Below, one piece after another: positions 7,398-17,073 of a stretch of 64,000 nucleotides of DNA. The translations under genes were made by a program, and so were the position numbers. The stretch comes from Caldicellulosiruptor kronotskyensis 2002 (GTDB taxonomy: Bacteria > Bacillota > Thermoanaerobacteria > Caldicellulosiruptorales > Caldicellulosiruptoraceae), in assembly GCF_000166775.1 (NCBI RefSeq), contig NC_014720.1, positions 2,350,501 through 2,414,500 of the forward strand. Reading direction: 5' to 3'. Every line of letters starts with the position of its first letter. The stretch's first letter is position 1. The notes below the pieces were generated by a model that saw only the letters and a program-made list of their open reading frames with translations, did not search any database and was not told where the DNA came from.

Positions 7398-9587
7398 CTA
7401 ATCAACTGCTTTCAGTATCCAAATATGAGAATTAAAATCACCCCACATTTGAGGAATCATAAGCCCAATGTTCATAAGCTCATCGCCAAACCTTGTTTTT
7501 TGCTCACCTTCAATCAAATAGCTCTTGCTGGGGTCAAGACCATCTAATTTTAACCTTTTGATTGGTGGGTTTGGCTGCCTTAAAATTTCCACATAGAATA
7601 CAACCGCCTCATTTTTATCTTCTGTTACAAACATCCAAGCAGCTGCATTTTCTTCAAATGGGGAAATTAGCCTGTACAAATCACCTTTAAGCACTATATG
7701 CCATATTCTCTTGTAAATCTCAATTTGCTTTTTTATCTCCTCTTTATCCTCTTGAGATAGCTTTGTCAAATCAAGTTCATATCCAAAAGCACCCGAAAGT
7801 GCTACAACCCCTCTTGTTTTCATTGGTGTTATCCTACCAACCTGATGGTTTGGCACAATTGATACATGCGCACCCATAGTTGATGCAGGATAAACTATGC
7901 TTGTTCCAAACTGGATTTTAAGCCTTTCGATTGCGTCTGTGTCATCACTTGTCCAAATTTGAGGCATGTAATACAAAATTCCCGGGTCAAACCTTCCACC
8001 ACCGCCAGAACATCCTTCAAATAAGATGTATGGAAACTCATAAGTGAGCTCCTCCATCATCTGATAAAGTCCAAGTACATACCTGTGGAAGACCTCTTTT
8101 TGTCTTTCTGGTGGAAGGTCAAGCGAACCTACCTCTGTTAAGGGCCTGTTCATGTCCCACTTGATATATTCAATTGGAGCTGCTTTTAGAATCTCTTTCA
8201 TCATCCTTAAAATTTCTTTTCTAACATCTTCTCTTGTGATGTCCAAAACGTACTGGTTTCTGCATTGTGTCAACGTTCTTCCTCGTACCTGTATGCACCA
8301 ATCAGGATGCTTTCTGTAAAGTTCGCTGTCTGGTGAGACCATCTCAGGCTCAAACCACAGTCCAAATTTGAGCCCCATTTCATTTAACTTTTTCCCAAGC
8401 CCGTCCAAACCGTTTGGAAGCTTTCTTCTGTCAACAAACCAGTCTCCAAGTGAGCTTGTATCATCGTCTCTTTTACCAAACCAACCATCATCTAAAACAA
8501 ACAGCTCAATCCCAAGATCTTTTGCCTCTTTTGCCAAAGAAAGAAGTTTTTCTTCATTGAAATTGAAATATGTAGCCTCCCAGTTGTTAATCAGAATTGG
8601 TCTTCTTTTATCCCGATATGCTCCTCTGCAAAGTCTTTTTCTGTAAAGCTTGTGGTATGTGCGAGACATCCCTCCCAAGCCCTCTTGTGAATAAACCATC
8701 ACAACCTCTGGTGTCTGAAAACTGCTTTGCGGCTCTAAAACCCATGTAAACTCAAATGGATTTATTCCCATAGTCACTCTTACCAGATTGTATTGGTCTT
8801 TCTCTACAATTGCAGCAAAATTACCACTGTAGACAAGAGAAAACCCATAAACATCTCCAAACTTTTCGGTCGCACCCTTTGATAAAAGTGCTATAAATGG
8901 ATTGTGCTGATGTGAACTTTCACCTCTTGCGCTGTCAATTATCTGAGTTCCATGGATAAGAGGGGTTCTCTCTATGAATCTCTCTCTTGCCCATGAACCC
9001 CACAGGTGCAAAAGTTCGAAGTCCCCTTCTGGGAAATCAACACATGCGCTCATTGCACGAAGGATTTTGAGAGTTTGTTTTCCTAAGTTCTCAAACCTTA
9101 CACTCCTTGTTATTGTATCAAAATCTCTGAAAGCTGTATATGTCAATGTAACTTTCAAACCAATCAAATCATCATAAAGTTCTATCTCCAGTGTTTGAGC
9201 CTCATCAGGTGACTCAACATATGTTGCTGGAAGACCTTCAAGTTTTGGCTTTCCATCATAAATTCTGTGTGTTTTGTAAACAAGGTTTGTGATACAAGAG
9301 CCGTCTTCCTGCTCTACTTGAAATGCAGGATGCCTGAAATCTGAATTTCCATATGCAGGGTACTCCAAAAGCATTGTATCAAATGTGTATGTTTTGTCAT
9401 TTGGGTCAGGTGTTGCACCAAATGCTCTTCCTCCTGTCACATCAAAATCTGTCCACTCAAATTCTTTAATTTTTTTCCCCCAATAAACATGGGACAAAAA
9501 CTTTCCTTTGAAAAGCTTTATCACATAGCTTGTGTTCTTTGCTTCTATGAAAAACATATTTGTCTGTGGGTTAAAGGTTATTGGCAT
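7398..9587 (-). CDS. Alpha-galactosidase, GH36
   Basis: This 729-residue cytosolic enzyme hydrolyses terminal alpha-1,6-galactosyl residues from raffinose-type sugars and galactomannan fragments, retaining configuration. It has an N-terminal beta-sandwich, a central TIM barrel (from about residue 330, motif LFVLDDGWFG) and a C-terminal beta domain. The nucleophile is Asp478 in YIKWDMNR and the acid/base is Asp548 in WTSDDTDAIERL. Length and both catalytic numbers match the well-studied Geobacillus GH36 enzymes. The CXXGXGRFDPG-type motif (EGCSGGGGRFDPG) is present. No signal peptide, so the substrate must be imported, but no sugar transporter is in the window. The gene is divergent from cas6. 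Confidence 0.95.
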   Translation of the reverse strand: MPITFNPQTNMFFIEAKNTSYVIKLFKGKFLSHVYWGKKIKEFEWTDFDVTGGRAFGATPDPNDKTYTFDTMLLEYPAYGNSDFRHPAFQVEQEDGSCITNLVYKTHRIYDGKPKLEGLPATYVESPDEAQTLEIELYDDLIGLKVTLTYTAFRDFDTITRSVRFENLGKQTLKILRAMSACVDFPEGDFELLHLWGSWARERFIERTPLIHGTQIIDSARGESSHQHNPFIALLSKGATEKFGDVYGFSLVYSGNFAAIVEKDQYNLVRVTMGINPFEFTWVLEPQSSFQTPEVVMVYSQEGLGGMSRTYHKLYRKRLCRGAYRDKRRPILINNWEATYFNFNEEKLLSLAKEAKDLGIELFVLDDGWFGKRDDDTSSLGDWFVDRRKLPNGLDGLGKKLNEMGLKFGLWFEPEMVSPDSELYRKHPDWCIQVRGRTLTQCRNQYVLDITREDVRKEILRMMKEILKAAPIEYIKWDMNRPLTEVGSLDLPPERQKEVFHRYVLGLYQMMEELTYEFPYILFEGCSGGGGRFDPGILYYMPQIWTSDDTDAIERLKIQFGTSIVYPASTMGAHVSIVPNHQVGRITPMKTRGVVALSGAFGYELDLTKLSQEDKEEIKKQIEIYKRIWHIVLKGDLYRLISPFEENAAAWMFVTEDKNEAVVFYVEILRQPNPPIKRLKLDGLDPSKSYLIEGEQKTRFGDELMNIGLMIPQMWGDFNSHIWILKAVD

Positions 9588-9650
9588 CTTTTAAACCTCC
9601 TTCTTTTTAAGCTGGTTCTTTTAAAATTTATAATATCATCATGTGAGATG

Positions 9651-9671
9651 TTTTGCTATATTCACTTAAAA
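9651..9671. repeat. 21-base sequence repeated upstream of bglA
   Basis: The 21 bases here are identical, in the same orientation, to 26127-26147 upstream of the GH1 beta-glucosidase gene. The shared block contains TGCTATATT, which could be an extended minus-10 element. Here it lies in the 206-base space between the divergent alpha-galactosidase and cas6 genes. Confidence 0.45.
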
Positions 9672-9793
9672 AAATTAAATAAACACTAAAATTTTGATAT
9701 GTCTTTTCAAAAGCTGCCGTGCAAATTCTTGATTTTCCTGATAAAATATTTTTATGGAAAATAAAACTTCATTTTAAGGAAAGGGAGCGAAAT

Positions 9794-10546
9794 ATGAGAA
9801 TAAAAGTAGTCTTTGAATCCCAAAAGCCAATAGAACTTCCTATTCATTACAACTATTTTGTCCAGTCAATGATATACAATACTATTGATGATAAAATCTA
9901 TGCAACATTTTTACATGACAAGGGATATGAGGTTGATTTGAAAAACTTTAAACTGTTTTCATTTTCTCGCTTAGAAGGTCCATTTAAAATTGTAGGAAAT
10001 GACTCAAATAAAAAGATAGTCTTTGACAAAAAAGTTTCACTTATAATCTCTTCACCTGTTGAGGATTTTATTACAAAGTTTTCAACCGGGCTTTTAAAAA
10101 AAGACCAAATTTATCTAAAAGATAATACACTATATGTGACATCTGCAAATATGCTCAGAAAACCGAAATTTTCAAGCTTCCATAAAATAAAAATGTTATC
10201 TCCTATGTGTGCATACAAAACAATCAGAAACGAAAATTCAGAACACAAACACTTTTTTACTCCTTTTGAGGATGAGTTCTATAACCTTATTTCTCAAAAC
10301 TTAATGAAGAAATGCAAACTTTTAATAAAAGACTTTGATGAAAAAAGCTTCAGATTTGATTTAAAACCACTAAAGGTTGAAGAAAAAACACACTTTAAAC
10401 CCCTGCTTTTCAAAAAAACGCCTATAAAAGGCTGGCTTGGTTTTTATACAATTGAAACTGACCCAATAATAATGGAGGTAGCATATTACTGCGGACTTGG
10501 CTCAAAAAATTCTCAAGGATTTGGACTTTTCGAAATCATTGAATAA
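9794..10546 (+). CDS. cas6: CRISPR-associated endoribonuclease Cas6 (orphan)
   Basis: This 250-residue RAMP protein has the Cas6 architecture: an N-terminal ferredoxin fold starting MRIKVVFESQKPIELPIHYN and the C-terminal glycine-rich loop GLGSKNSQGFGLFEI that closes the family. Cas6 cleaves CRISPR precursor RNA within repeats; a histidine in the IHYN segment is a candidate catalytic residue. The frame opens further upstream at 9719, but the ATG at 9794 has GGAAAGGGAGCG just before it and gives the canonical Cas6 N-terminus. No CRISPR array and no other cas gene lies in this window; the next gene, 22 bases downstream, is an ABC exporter. It must act on arrays elsewhere or be a leftover. Confidence 0.88.
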   Translation: MRIKVVFESQKPIELPIHYNYFVQSMIYNTIDDKIYATFLHDKGYEVDLKNFKLFSFSRLEGPFKIVGNDSNKKIVFDKKVSLIISSPVEDFITKFSTGLLKKDQIYLKDNTLYVTSANMLRKPKFSSFHKIKMLSPMCAYKTIRNENSEHKHFFTPFEDEFYNLISQNLMKKCKLLIKDFDEKSFRFDLKPLKVEEKTHFKPLLFKKTPIKGWLGFYTIETDPIIMEVAYYCGLGSKNSQGFGLFEIIE

Positions 10547-10568
10547 GTTTTTTTAAGGAGATGATTGT

Positions 10569-12329
10569 ATGGGGTATTTGATAAAGCTTGTGAAGATGGC
10601 AAGACCATACTGGAAATATCTTGTTGTTTCTGGTATCTCTATGCTTGCAATCACAGCACTAAACCTTCTTGGTCCGTGGCTTGTGAGGGATTTGACAGGA
10701 ATAATTACAAATATTAGCAAGTACCCAAATGCAAAAAGAATGATAATCAACATCTCTCTTATATTGATTCTATCTTACATTTTAAGGATTGTATTTCAGT
10801 TTTTAAATAGTTATCTCTCACATTATGCTGCATGGAATTTAGTTGCACATGTGAGAACTTTGGTTTATAGCAAGCTTCAACAGCTTTCTTTCGGGTACTT
10901 TGTAGACAAACAAACAGGGCAGCTTATGTCAAGAGTTGTAAATGATACTGCAAACTTTGAAGTCTTGATAGCTCATGCAGTACCAGAGCTTTTTACGAAT
11001 TCTCTTATAATACTCGGTGTTGCATGTATCCTTTTTATCATAAACCCTGTTCTTGCTGCGCTATCTTTAATTCCTATACCATTTTTGATCTTGAGCGGCA
11101 CAGTCTTTGCTAAAAAGATTTTGCCAAATTTTAGAGAAGCTCAAAAAGCTTTAGCAGATTTAAATGCCGACTTGCAAGACAATCTTTCAGGTATCCGTGA
11201 AATACAGATTTTCAACAAGCAGGAAAAAGAGCTTTTAAAAATAAAAGAAAAAATTTACAGGCACATTAACGCACTTTTGAGTGCGCTTAAACTCTCAGCA
11301 ATATTTCATCCAACTGTAAGTTTTCTAAGCTCTGTTGGAACAGTGATAGTAGTTTCTTTTGGTGGACTTATGGCCTTGAGAGGAAAAGTACCTGTGCAAG
11401 ATATTGTTGGATTTATTTTGTATCTTAGCATGTTCTATCAACCAGTGACTCAGCTATCTCAAGTCATTGAAAACGTTCAGCAAGCTTTGGCAGGTGCTGA
11501 GAGAGTTTTTGAGATTCTTGAAACAGAGTCTGAGATAAAAGAAAAAGAAAATGCGCAGAAACTCAAAAATGTTCAAGGTAAAATCACCTTTGAAAATGTC
11601 TCTTTTTCTTACAATCCTGAAGTTCAGGTTTTAAAAAATATATCGTTTGAGATTCTGCCAGGACAAATGGTTGCATTTGTTGGCCCAACAGGTGTTGGAA
11701 AGACAACAATTATGTATCTTTTAAATCGTTTTTATGACCCAGATTCAGGTACAATCAAGATTGATGATATTGATATAAAGGATGTTACATTGAAATCTCT
11801 GCATGATAATATCAGTATGGTAATGCAAGATGTGTTTTTGTTCAATGGAACAGTTGCTCAAAATATTGCATACGGAAAAGAAAATGCTACCATGGACGAA
11901 ATAATTCAAGCTGCAAAAATTGCCTGTGCTCACGACTTTATCCAAAATCTCCCTCAGGGTTATGACACTGTAATTGGTGAAAGAGGGGTAAAACTCTCTG
12001 GAGGCCAAAAACAGCGCCTTGCAATTGCAAGAGCTGTTTTGAAAAATGCACCGATATTAATCTTAGATGAAGCAACTTCTTCTGTTGATACAGAAACAGA
12101 AAAAGAAATTCAAGAAGCCATAAACAACTTAGCAGGTACAAGGACAATTTTAATTATTGCTCACAGGTTATCTACTGTAAAAAAGGCAGATAAGATTATA
12201 GTTTTGAAAGATGGCGAAATTGTGGAAATGGGTACACATGAAGAACTTTTTGCTAAAAAAGGACTTTATTATCATTTGTGTTCTGTGCAGTTAATTGATG
12301 AAAATAATAGCTTAATAAGGGAGGTATAA
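10569..12329 (+). CDS. ABC exporter, fused membrane and ATP-binding domains
   Basis: A 586-residue type IV (exporter) half-transporter that would act as a homo- or heterodimer. The six-helix membrane domain spans about residues 1-310; the nucleotide-binding domain follows, with Walker A GPTGVGKTT (Lys378), signature LSGGQKQR (476-483), Walker B ILILDEATSS and an H-loop histidine in IIAHRLST. The substrate (drug, lipid or peptide) cannot be read from sequence. AAGGAG lies eight bases before the ATG. It sits between cas6 and an aldo/keto reductase gene, closely spaced on both sides. Because most exporters of this class pair with a sister gene and none is adjacent, a homodimer is likely. Confidence 0.93.
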   Translation: MGYLIKLVKMARPYWKYLVVSGISMLAITALNLLGPWLVRDLTGIITNISKYPNAKRMIINISLILILSYILRIVFQFLNSYLSHYAAWNLVAHVRTLVYSKLQQLSFGYFVDKQTGQLMSRVVNDTANFEVLIAHAVPELFTNSLIILGVACILFIINPVLAALSLIPIPFLILSGTVFAKKILPNFREAQKALADLNADLQDNLSGIREIQIFNKQEKELLKIKEKIYRHINALLSALKLSAIFHPTVSFLSSVGTVIVVSFGGLMALRGKVPVQDIVGFILYLSMFYQPVTQLSQVIENVQQALAGAERVFEILETESEIKEKENAQKLKNVQGKITFENVSFSYNPEVQVLKNISFEILPGQMVAFVGPTGVGKTTIMYLLNRFYDPDSGTIKIDDIDIKDVTLKSLHDNISMVMQDVFLFNGTVAQNIAYGKENATMDEIIQAAKIACAHDFIQNLPQGYDTVIGERGVKLSGGQKQRLAIARAVLKNAPILILDEATSSVDTETEKEIQEAINNLAGTRTILIIAHRLSTVKKADKIIVLKDGEIVEMGTHEELFAKKGLYYHLCSVQLIDENNSLIREV

Positions 12330-12333
12330 AAAT

Positions 12334-13356
12334 ATGAAATACAGAAGGCTTGGTAGGACAAATATTGAGGTTTTCCCAATAGCATTTGGTGGAATACCAA
12401 TACAAAGAATCGATGAGGAGTCTGCTGTGAAAGTAGTAAGAAGAGCAATAGAACTTGGAATAAACCTTATAGACACTGCAAGATCATATACAGACAGCGA
12501 AATAAAGATAGGCAAAGCTCTACAAGGAATCAATAAAAAAGTTTATTTAGCATCTAAATCACAAAATAGAATAAAAGAAGGTATTTTGAAGGATATTGAA
12601 ATAAGCCTTAAAAATCTTGGTGTTGAACAAATTGATATTTATCAGCTACATGGTGTTAATGATATAGATACATTCAATAGGGTTTTTGCTGAAGATGGAG
12701 CTTACTGGGGACTGGTTGAAGCAAAGGAAAAAGGATTTATTAGATTTATCGGCGCTTCAAGCCACAGTACAGAAATTCTTGAAAAGTTAATAAATACAGA
12801 TAAATTTGATGTGATCCAACTTTGCTATAATATAATAGAAACAGATGTAGAAGACAAAGTTTTCCCATTAGCACTCCAAAAAGATATTGGAATAATTGCA
12901 ATGAAGCCAGTTGGTGGTGGTGTTATCCCAAATGCTGCACTATCTTTAAAATACGTCTTGCAAAAAGAATTTGTTGTACCCGACCCTGGAATAGAAACTA
13001 TTGAGGAATTAGAACAAAACGTAAATGTAGCAATGAACCTTAGCCCTTTGACTGATGATGAAATGAAAGAAATAGAAAGGATACGAAAAGAGCTCGGCAA
13101 AGAATTTTGTAGAAGATGCAGTTATTGTCAACCATGCCCTCAACAAATTCCTATTTGGGTTATACTCCATGCAGATTCAGCAATAAAAAGGCTACCTTAT
13201 CAAACTCTAAAGTCTGGTTGGTTTTATGATGCCTATCAAAAAGCAAAAAATTGTATTAAATGTGGAGTTTGCGTGACAAGATGCCCATACAATTTGCCAA
13301 TACCTGATATGATTGAGAAAAAGCTTGAGATTATTCGAGTAACAATTGGCGATTAA
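12334..13356 (+). CDS. Aldo/keto reductase with C-terminal 4Fe-4S ferredoxin domain
   Basis: This 340-residue protein has an aldo/keto reductase TIM barrel (residues 1 to ~250). The catalytic Asp-Tyr pair is seen in INLIDTARSYTDSE, and the Lys and His positions in YLASKSQN and YQLHGVND. The C-terminal ~90 residues hold two cysteine clusters, CRRCSYCQPCP and CIKCGVCVTRCPYNLP, fitting two 4Fe-4S centres. Such ferredoxin-type reductases are common in anaerobes; the substrate is unknown. AGGGAGGT is eight bases before the ATG, four bases after the ABC exporter stop. The convenient electron source may be reduced ferredoxin rather than NADPH, which is inference. Confidence 0.92.
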   Translation: MKYRRLGRTNIEVFPIAFGGIPIQRIDEESAVKVVRRAIELGINLIDTARSYTDSEIKIGKALQGINKKVYLASKSQNRIKEGILKDIEISLKNLGVEQIDIYQLHGVNDIDTFNRVFAEDGAYWGLVEAKEKGFIRFIGASSHSTEILEKLINTDKFDVIQLCYNIIETDVEDKVFPLALQKDIGIIAMKPVGGGVIPNAALSLKYVLQKEFVVPDPGIETIEELEQNVNVAMNLSPLTDDEMKEIERIRKELGKEFCRRCSYCQPCPQQIPIWVILHADSAIKRLPYQTLKSGWFYDAYQKAKNCIKCGVCVTRCPYNLPIPDMIEKKLEIIRVTIGD

Positions 13357-13449
13357 TCTAATCTTCAAGCCTCTTCCCTTTAAAATTCAAGAGATGATAC
13401 TATTTGTCTTAGATTAAATAGCTAAAAATTTATAGAAAATTTTTGCTTA

Positions 13450-13477
13450 TTGAATGTTCTTCATTTTTTGATAAAAT
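13450..13477 (+). promoter_or_regulatory. Sigma-A-type promoter for the SNF2 helicase gene
   Basis: TTGAAT at 13450-13455 and TAAAAT at 13472-13477 are separated by 16 bases. The downstream gene starts at 13541 with AAAGGATGTG as its ribosome binding site. Confidence 0.5.
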
Positions 13478-13540
13478 CAATATGAATGAAAATTCCTGCA
13501 TAAAATTTACTTACTAAAGGGATAAAGGATGTGAAATACA

Positions 13541-16500
13541 ATGTCAATAGAGCTTAATTATCAAACAATTGTGCAGTTTTTAACAGACAGTCAACTTGCT
13601 CAACTTGCAAAAAATAGAAAAGCTTTTGAAAAGGGAATATCTCTTGCTCGAAAAATACAAAAAGAAGATATTCAATATGATCAAGAAGAAAATGCAATAT
13701 TCGGCAAAGTAGAAGATGGTAAAAATGAATATTGGGTTTTTGTTGATTTTGATTTGCCTTCATACATGACTCAGGACTTTTTTGGTAATATCAAAATTGA
13801 AAATATAATCATAAGTGCTGCGTGTACATGCAGTTTGGAAAATATTGATTTAGAATCGGAAGAAGATATTGATATAGAAGATTTTGTTCTATTCGATGAT
13901 TTTTGTCGGCATATAATTGCTGTGTTAAAAAGTTTTGCCGATGGTAAGTATATTCTCAATAGCCTAAATAAAATGCAAGAAACTTTGCTTCAAATGTTAG
14001 AACAAAAATTAAATGAGGCTATTGAGAAGGAAAGAAAACAAAATTCCCGGATTTATCAATTCTTTGCAAACAATTTTGAAGAAAATTATATAAAGTTTTC
14101 ACTTGATAATTTATCTATAAAGTCTCCTAACATATTTTTAGAAAAATACTTCGGATATTCTACTAATGATGTAGTAACTTTAAAATTAAAAGTAAAAACT
14201 TCAGATTTAAAAAGAGACTATGTGGTTTCAAATATACCAGAATTTTTAAAAGCATACGAACAAAAACAACCATTTCAGTTTGGTAAAAATTTTGTGTATA
14301 ATCCTACTTATCATTTTTTTGGTGAAAAAGACAAAAAATTTTTGAATGCGCTATTGAATTATTTGAACTTTTTAGATTTAGAAACAGAAAAAAATACTAT
14401 TTACCTACCTGTAAAGATAGCAAATGAAATAATCGAAATCCTTGACAATGAAGAAATTTTTATATCTTTTGATTATTTTGTGGCAAATTATTATGATGCT
14501 CAAAAAGTAAAAGTTGATCTTTGCACTAAAGTAAAACCAAAGATTTTATTTAAACTTGAAGACAATCAGGTAAGACTTTATAGTGATTTAATAGACACTG
14601 CCAACAAAAAATTTTTATATAGCGATGGTAGTTATTTTGTCTCAGGTGACACTTTATATAAGCTTTCGCCAGAGCAAAAGATATTTTCTTCAATTATCAA
14701 AAAAATGGCTGAAGCAAATAGAGTATTTAATTTTTTCAAAGTTGAATACGTTAAATTTTTTACCCTCAATAAAGAAGACTTTTGTGAGTTCATGAACAAA
14801 TATTATTTATTTTTAAATGAACACTTTGAATTCGAAATTGACCCAGACCTCAAAAAATTAATATTAGAAGATTATATTATTAAACCCAAACTATACTTAG
14901 AATTTGAAAATGAAAGGTTTGTTGCAAGAATCAGTGGAATGAATGAAATATTTAATATAATATCAAAAACAAAGAAAGTTCCATTGTTTGATTATTTTGG
15001 TTTGTTTGAGATACAAAGTATTTTATTTGCTTATAGGTTTAATAAGATAAAGTCTGACCAAGAATTCTGTTATGAATGTGTTGACCCTGATCTGTTTATG
15101 GAATTTTTAGCAGAAGGTGTCCCACAAATCCAAAATATAACTGATGTTTATTATTCGGAAGATTTTAAGAAGCTTAAAATAAAGAAAGATGTAAAAATTA
15201 TTCCCTGCTTAAAATATTCTAAACACTCAATTGACTTCTGGCTTGAAAGTGATGATCTTGATAGCTCAGAACTTAAAAATATTCTTGATGCAATAAAGAA
15301 AAAGAAGAAGTATTACAAACTCAAAGACGGCTCAATTTTGATTTTAGATAGTCCAAATATAAAAAGATTTGCTTCATTTTTAGAATCTGCATCTGACATT
15401 GGCCAGGTTGTAAAAGAAAAAGCTGAGCTTTCTTTACAAGAAGCAGTGGCTGTAACAAAACTTTTAGAAGAAAGCGAAATTCAGGCAAATGGAGTTGAAA
15501 GTATAAAAAATATTGTTGAAAAGATAGAAAATATTAGGGAAATTGATATTAAAATCCCTGTTGAGCTTCAAGGTGTGTTAAGAGATTATCAGAAACTTGG
15601 AATAAAATGGTTGTCTTCTCTATTTGAAAATGAACTTGGTGGAATTTTAGCTGATGATATGGGGCTTGGAAAAACTCTACAGGTACTTGGCTTTATCCTT
15701 GCAAATAAGCAAAAAATTAAAAAGCCGGTATTAACCATTGTGCCAACATCACTTATTTATAACTGGAAACAGGAAATTGATAAATTTGCGCCAACCTTGA
15801 AAACTCTAATTATAGACTCAACACCTGCAAAGCGCAAAAAAGCTATAGAAAAAATACCAGAGTATGACATTGTAATTACATCATATGCACTTTTGAGAAA
15901 AGATATAGAATTTTATAAAGACATCGATTTTAGTGTTTGTATTTTAGATGAAGCACAGTACATAAAAAATCCTCACTCACAAATAAAGTTGGCTGTAAAA
16001 GAAATCTGTGCAGATGCTAAATTTGCCCTGACAGGTACACCAATTGAAAATAATCTCATTGAACTGTGGTCAATCTTTGATTTTATACTTCCTGGATATT
16101 TAGGAGGCGAAGAAAAATTTGTTGAGCGTTTTGTAATACCGATTTATAGCGGAGACAATAATTCTTTAGAAAAATTAAAAAAGTTGATAAAACCGTTTGT
16201 TTTAAGAAGAGTAAAACAAGATGTATTAAATGAACTTCCTGAGCTAATAGAAACAAATATCCAAGTTGCAATGAGTCCAGAGCAGGAAAAAATTTACAAG
16301 CAATTTTTAGTCTCAGCCAAAAAAGAGATTGAAAAAGAAATAGATTCAGCTGGGTTTGAAAAAAGTCAAATAAAAATATTTTCTTTGCTGACAAGACTAA
16401 GACAGATCTGCTGTCATCCAAAGCTTGTATTTGAAGATTACAAAGGAAGCTCTGGTAAGATGGAAGCACTGAAAGAAATTTTACAAGACTGTTTAGAAAG

Positions 16501-16963
16501 CGGGCACAGGGTAATTATATATTCTCAGTGGACTTCAATGTTATCTATTATCAACAAAATGCTTGACAAGGAAAAAATTTTATACTTTTATTTAGATGGT
16601 GCAACAAAAGCTGAAGACAGAGTTGAAATGGTGAACAGGTTCAACAGTGGAGAGAGAAATGTCTTTTTACTTTCTCTAAAAGCTGGTGGATTTGGACTCA
16701 ATATTACTGGCGCAGACGTTGTTATTCACTTTGATGCATGGTGGAACCCGGCAGTTGAAAACCAGGCAACAGCAAGAGCACATAGGCTGGGTCAGAAAAA
16801 TGTTGTTCAGTCATTCAAGATTATAGCCAAAAATTCAATAGAAGAAAAAATACTTGCTTTACAACAGAAAAAGAAAGACTTATTTGATAGCTTAATAGAA
16901 GCAAGTCAATCGTTTATAGGAAAATTTACAAAAGAAGAAATAATGGAGTTGTTGGAACAATGA
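13541..16963 (+). CDS. SNF2-family DNA helicase with SWIM zinc finger
   Basis: This 1140-residue protein belongs to the bacterial Swi2/Snf2 helicases. An N-terminal SWIM zinc finger is visible as C95-x-C97 and C122-x-H124. A long middle region (about 150-620) matches the bacterial SNF2-associated domain in position. The ATPase core starts with DYQKLGIKWL, Walker A DDMGLGKT (Lys711), DEAQ box in CILDEAQYIKNP, TGTPIENN (motif III) and the C-terminal RecA lobe with AHRLGQ. It would translocate on double-stranded DNA and remodel protein-DNA complexes or transcription. It has its own promoter and is followed by the smpB promoter. Not linked to a restriction or defence cluster here. The middle region is Lys/Glu/Phe-rich and poorly conserved. 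Confidence 0.93.
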   Translation: MSIELNYQTIVQFLTDSQLAQLAKNRKAFEKGISLARKIQKEDIQYDQEENAIFGKVEDGKNEYWVFVDFDLPSYMTQDFFGNIKIENIIISAACTCSLENIDLESEEDIDIEDFVLFDDFCRHIIAVLKSFADGKYILNSLNKMQETLLQMLEQKLNEAIEKERKQNSRIYQFFANNFEENYIKFSLDNLSIKSPNIFLEKYFGYSTNDVVTLKLKVKTSDLKRDYVVSNIPEFLKAYEQKQPFQFGKNFVYNPTYHFFGEKDKKFLNALLNYLNFLDLETEKNTIYLPVKIANEIIEILDNEEIFISFDYFVANYYDAQKVKVDLCTKVKPKILFKLEDNQVRLYSDLIDTANKKFLYSDGSYFVSGDTLYKLSPEQKIFSSIIKKMAEANRVFNFFKVEYVKFFTLNKEDFCEFMNKYYLFLNEHFEFEIDPDLKKLILEDYIIKPKLYLEFENERFVARISGMNEIFNIISKTKKVPLFDYFGLFEIQSILFAYRFNKIKSDQEFCYECVDPDLFMEFLAEGVPQIQNITDVYYSEDFKKLKIKKDVKIIPCLKYSKHSIDFWLESDDLDSSELKNILDAIKKKKKYYKLKDGSILILDSPNIKRFASFLESASDIGQVVKEKAELSLQEAVAVTKLLEESEIQANGVESIKNIVEKIENIREIDIKIPVELQGVLRDYQKLGIKWLSSLFENELGGILADDMGLGKTLQVLGFILANKQKIKKPVLTIVPTSLIYNWKQEIDKFAPTLKTLIIDSTPAKRKKAIEKIPEYDIVITSYALLRKDIEFYKDIDFSVCILDEAQYIKNPHSQIKLAVKEICADAKFALTGTPIENNLIELWSIFDFILPGYLGGEEKFVERFVIPIYSGDNNSLEKLKKLIKPFVLRRVKQDVLNELPELIETNIQVAMSPEQEKIYKQFLVSAKKEIEKEIDSAGFEKSQIKIFSLLTRLRQICCHPKLVFEDYKGSSGKMEALKEILQDCLESGHRVIIYSQWTSMLSIINKMLDKEKILYFYLDGATKAEDRVEMVNRFNSGERNVFLLSLKAGGFGLNITGADVVIHFDAWWNPAVENQATARAHRLGQKNVVQSFKIIAKNSIEEKILALQQKKKDLFDSLIEASQSFIGKFTKEEIMELLEQ

Positions 16964-16994
16964 TATATAGAGCAAATGTAATGCATATTGGGGA

Positions 16995-17023
16995 TTGACA
17001 AAAATTTGTTTCTATTATATAAT
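16995..17023 (+). promoter_or_regulatory. Consensus sigma-A promoter of smpB-tmRNA
   Basis: TTGACA (16995-17000) and TATAAT (17018-17023) are both perfect hexamers at the ideal 17-base spacing. Transcription would start near 17030 and read through smpB into the tmRNA, which abuts it. Confidence 0.9.
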
Positions 17024-17073
17024 AAAAGTTTGCAGAGAATAATTGTTTGGAATCAATTGCAGGAGTTGATTAG

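Noticed and set aside
7349-7405. TTG start at 7405 for the GNAT protein
   Set aside because: No ribosome binding site, and it would overlap the alpha-galactosidase end; the ATG at 7348 is better supported.
9588-9793. CRISPR array near cas6
   Set aside because: I looked for regularly spaced repeats on both sides of cas6 and saw none in the window.
13353-13419. Nine-base inverted repeat TTAATCTAA / TTAGATTAA after the aldo/keto reductase gene
   Set aside because: The ~50-base loop and weak AT stem make it a poor terminator and not a clear operator.
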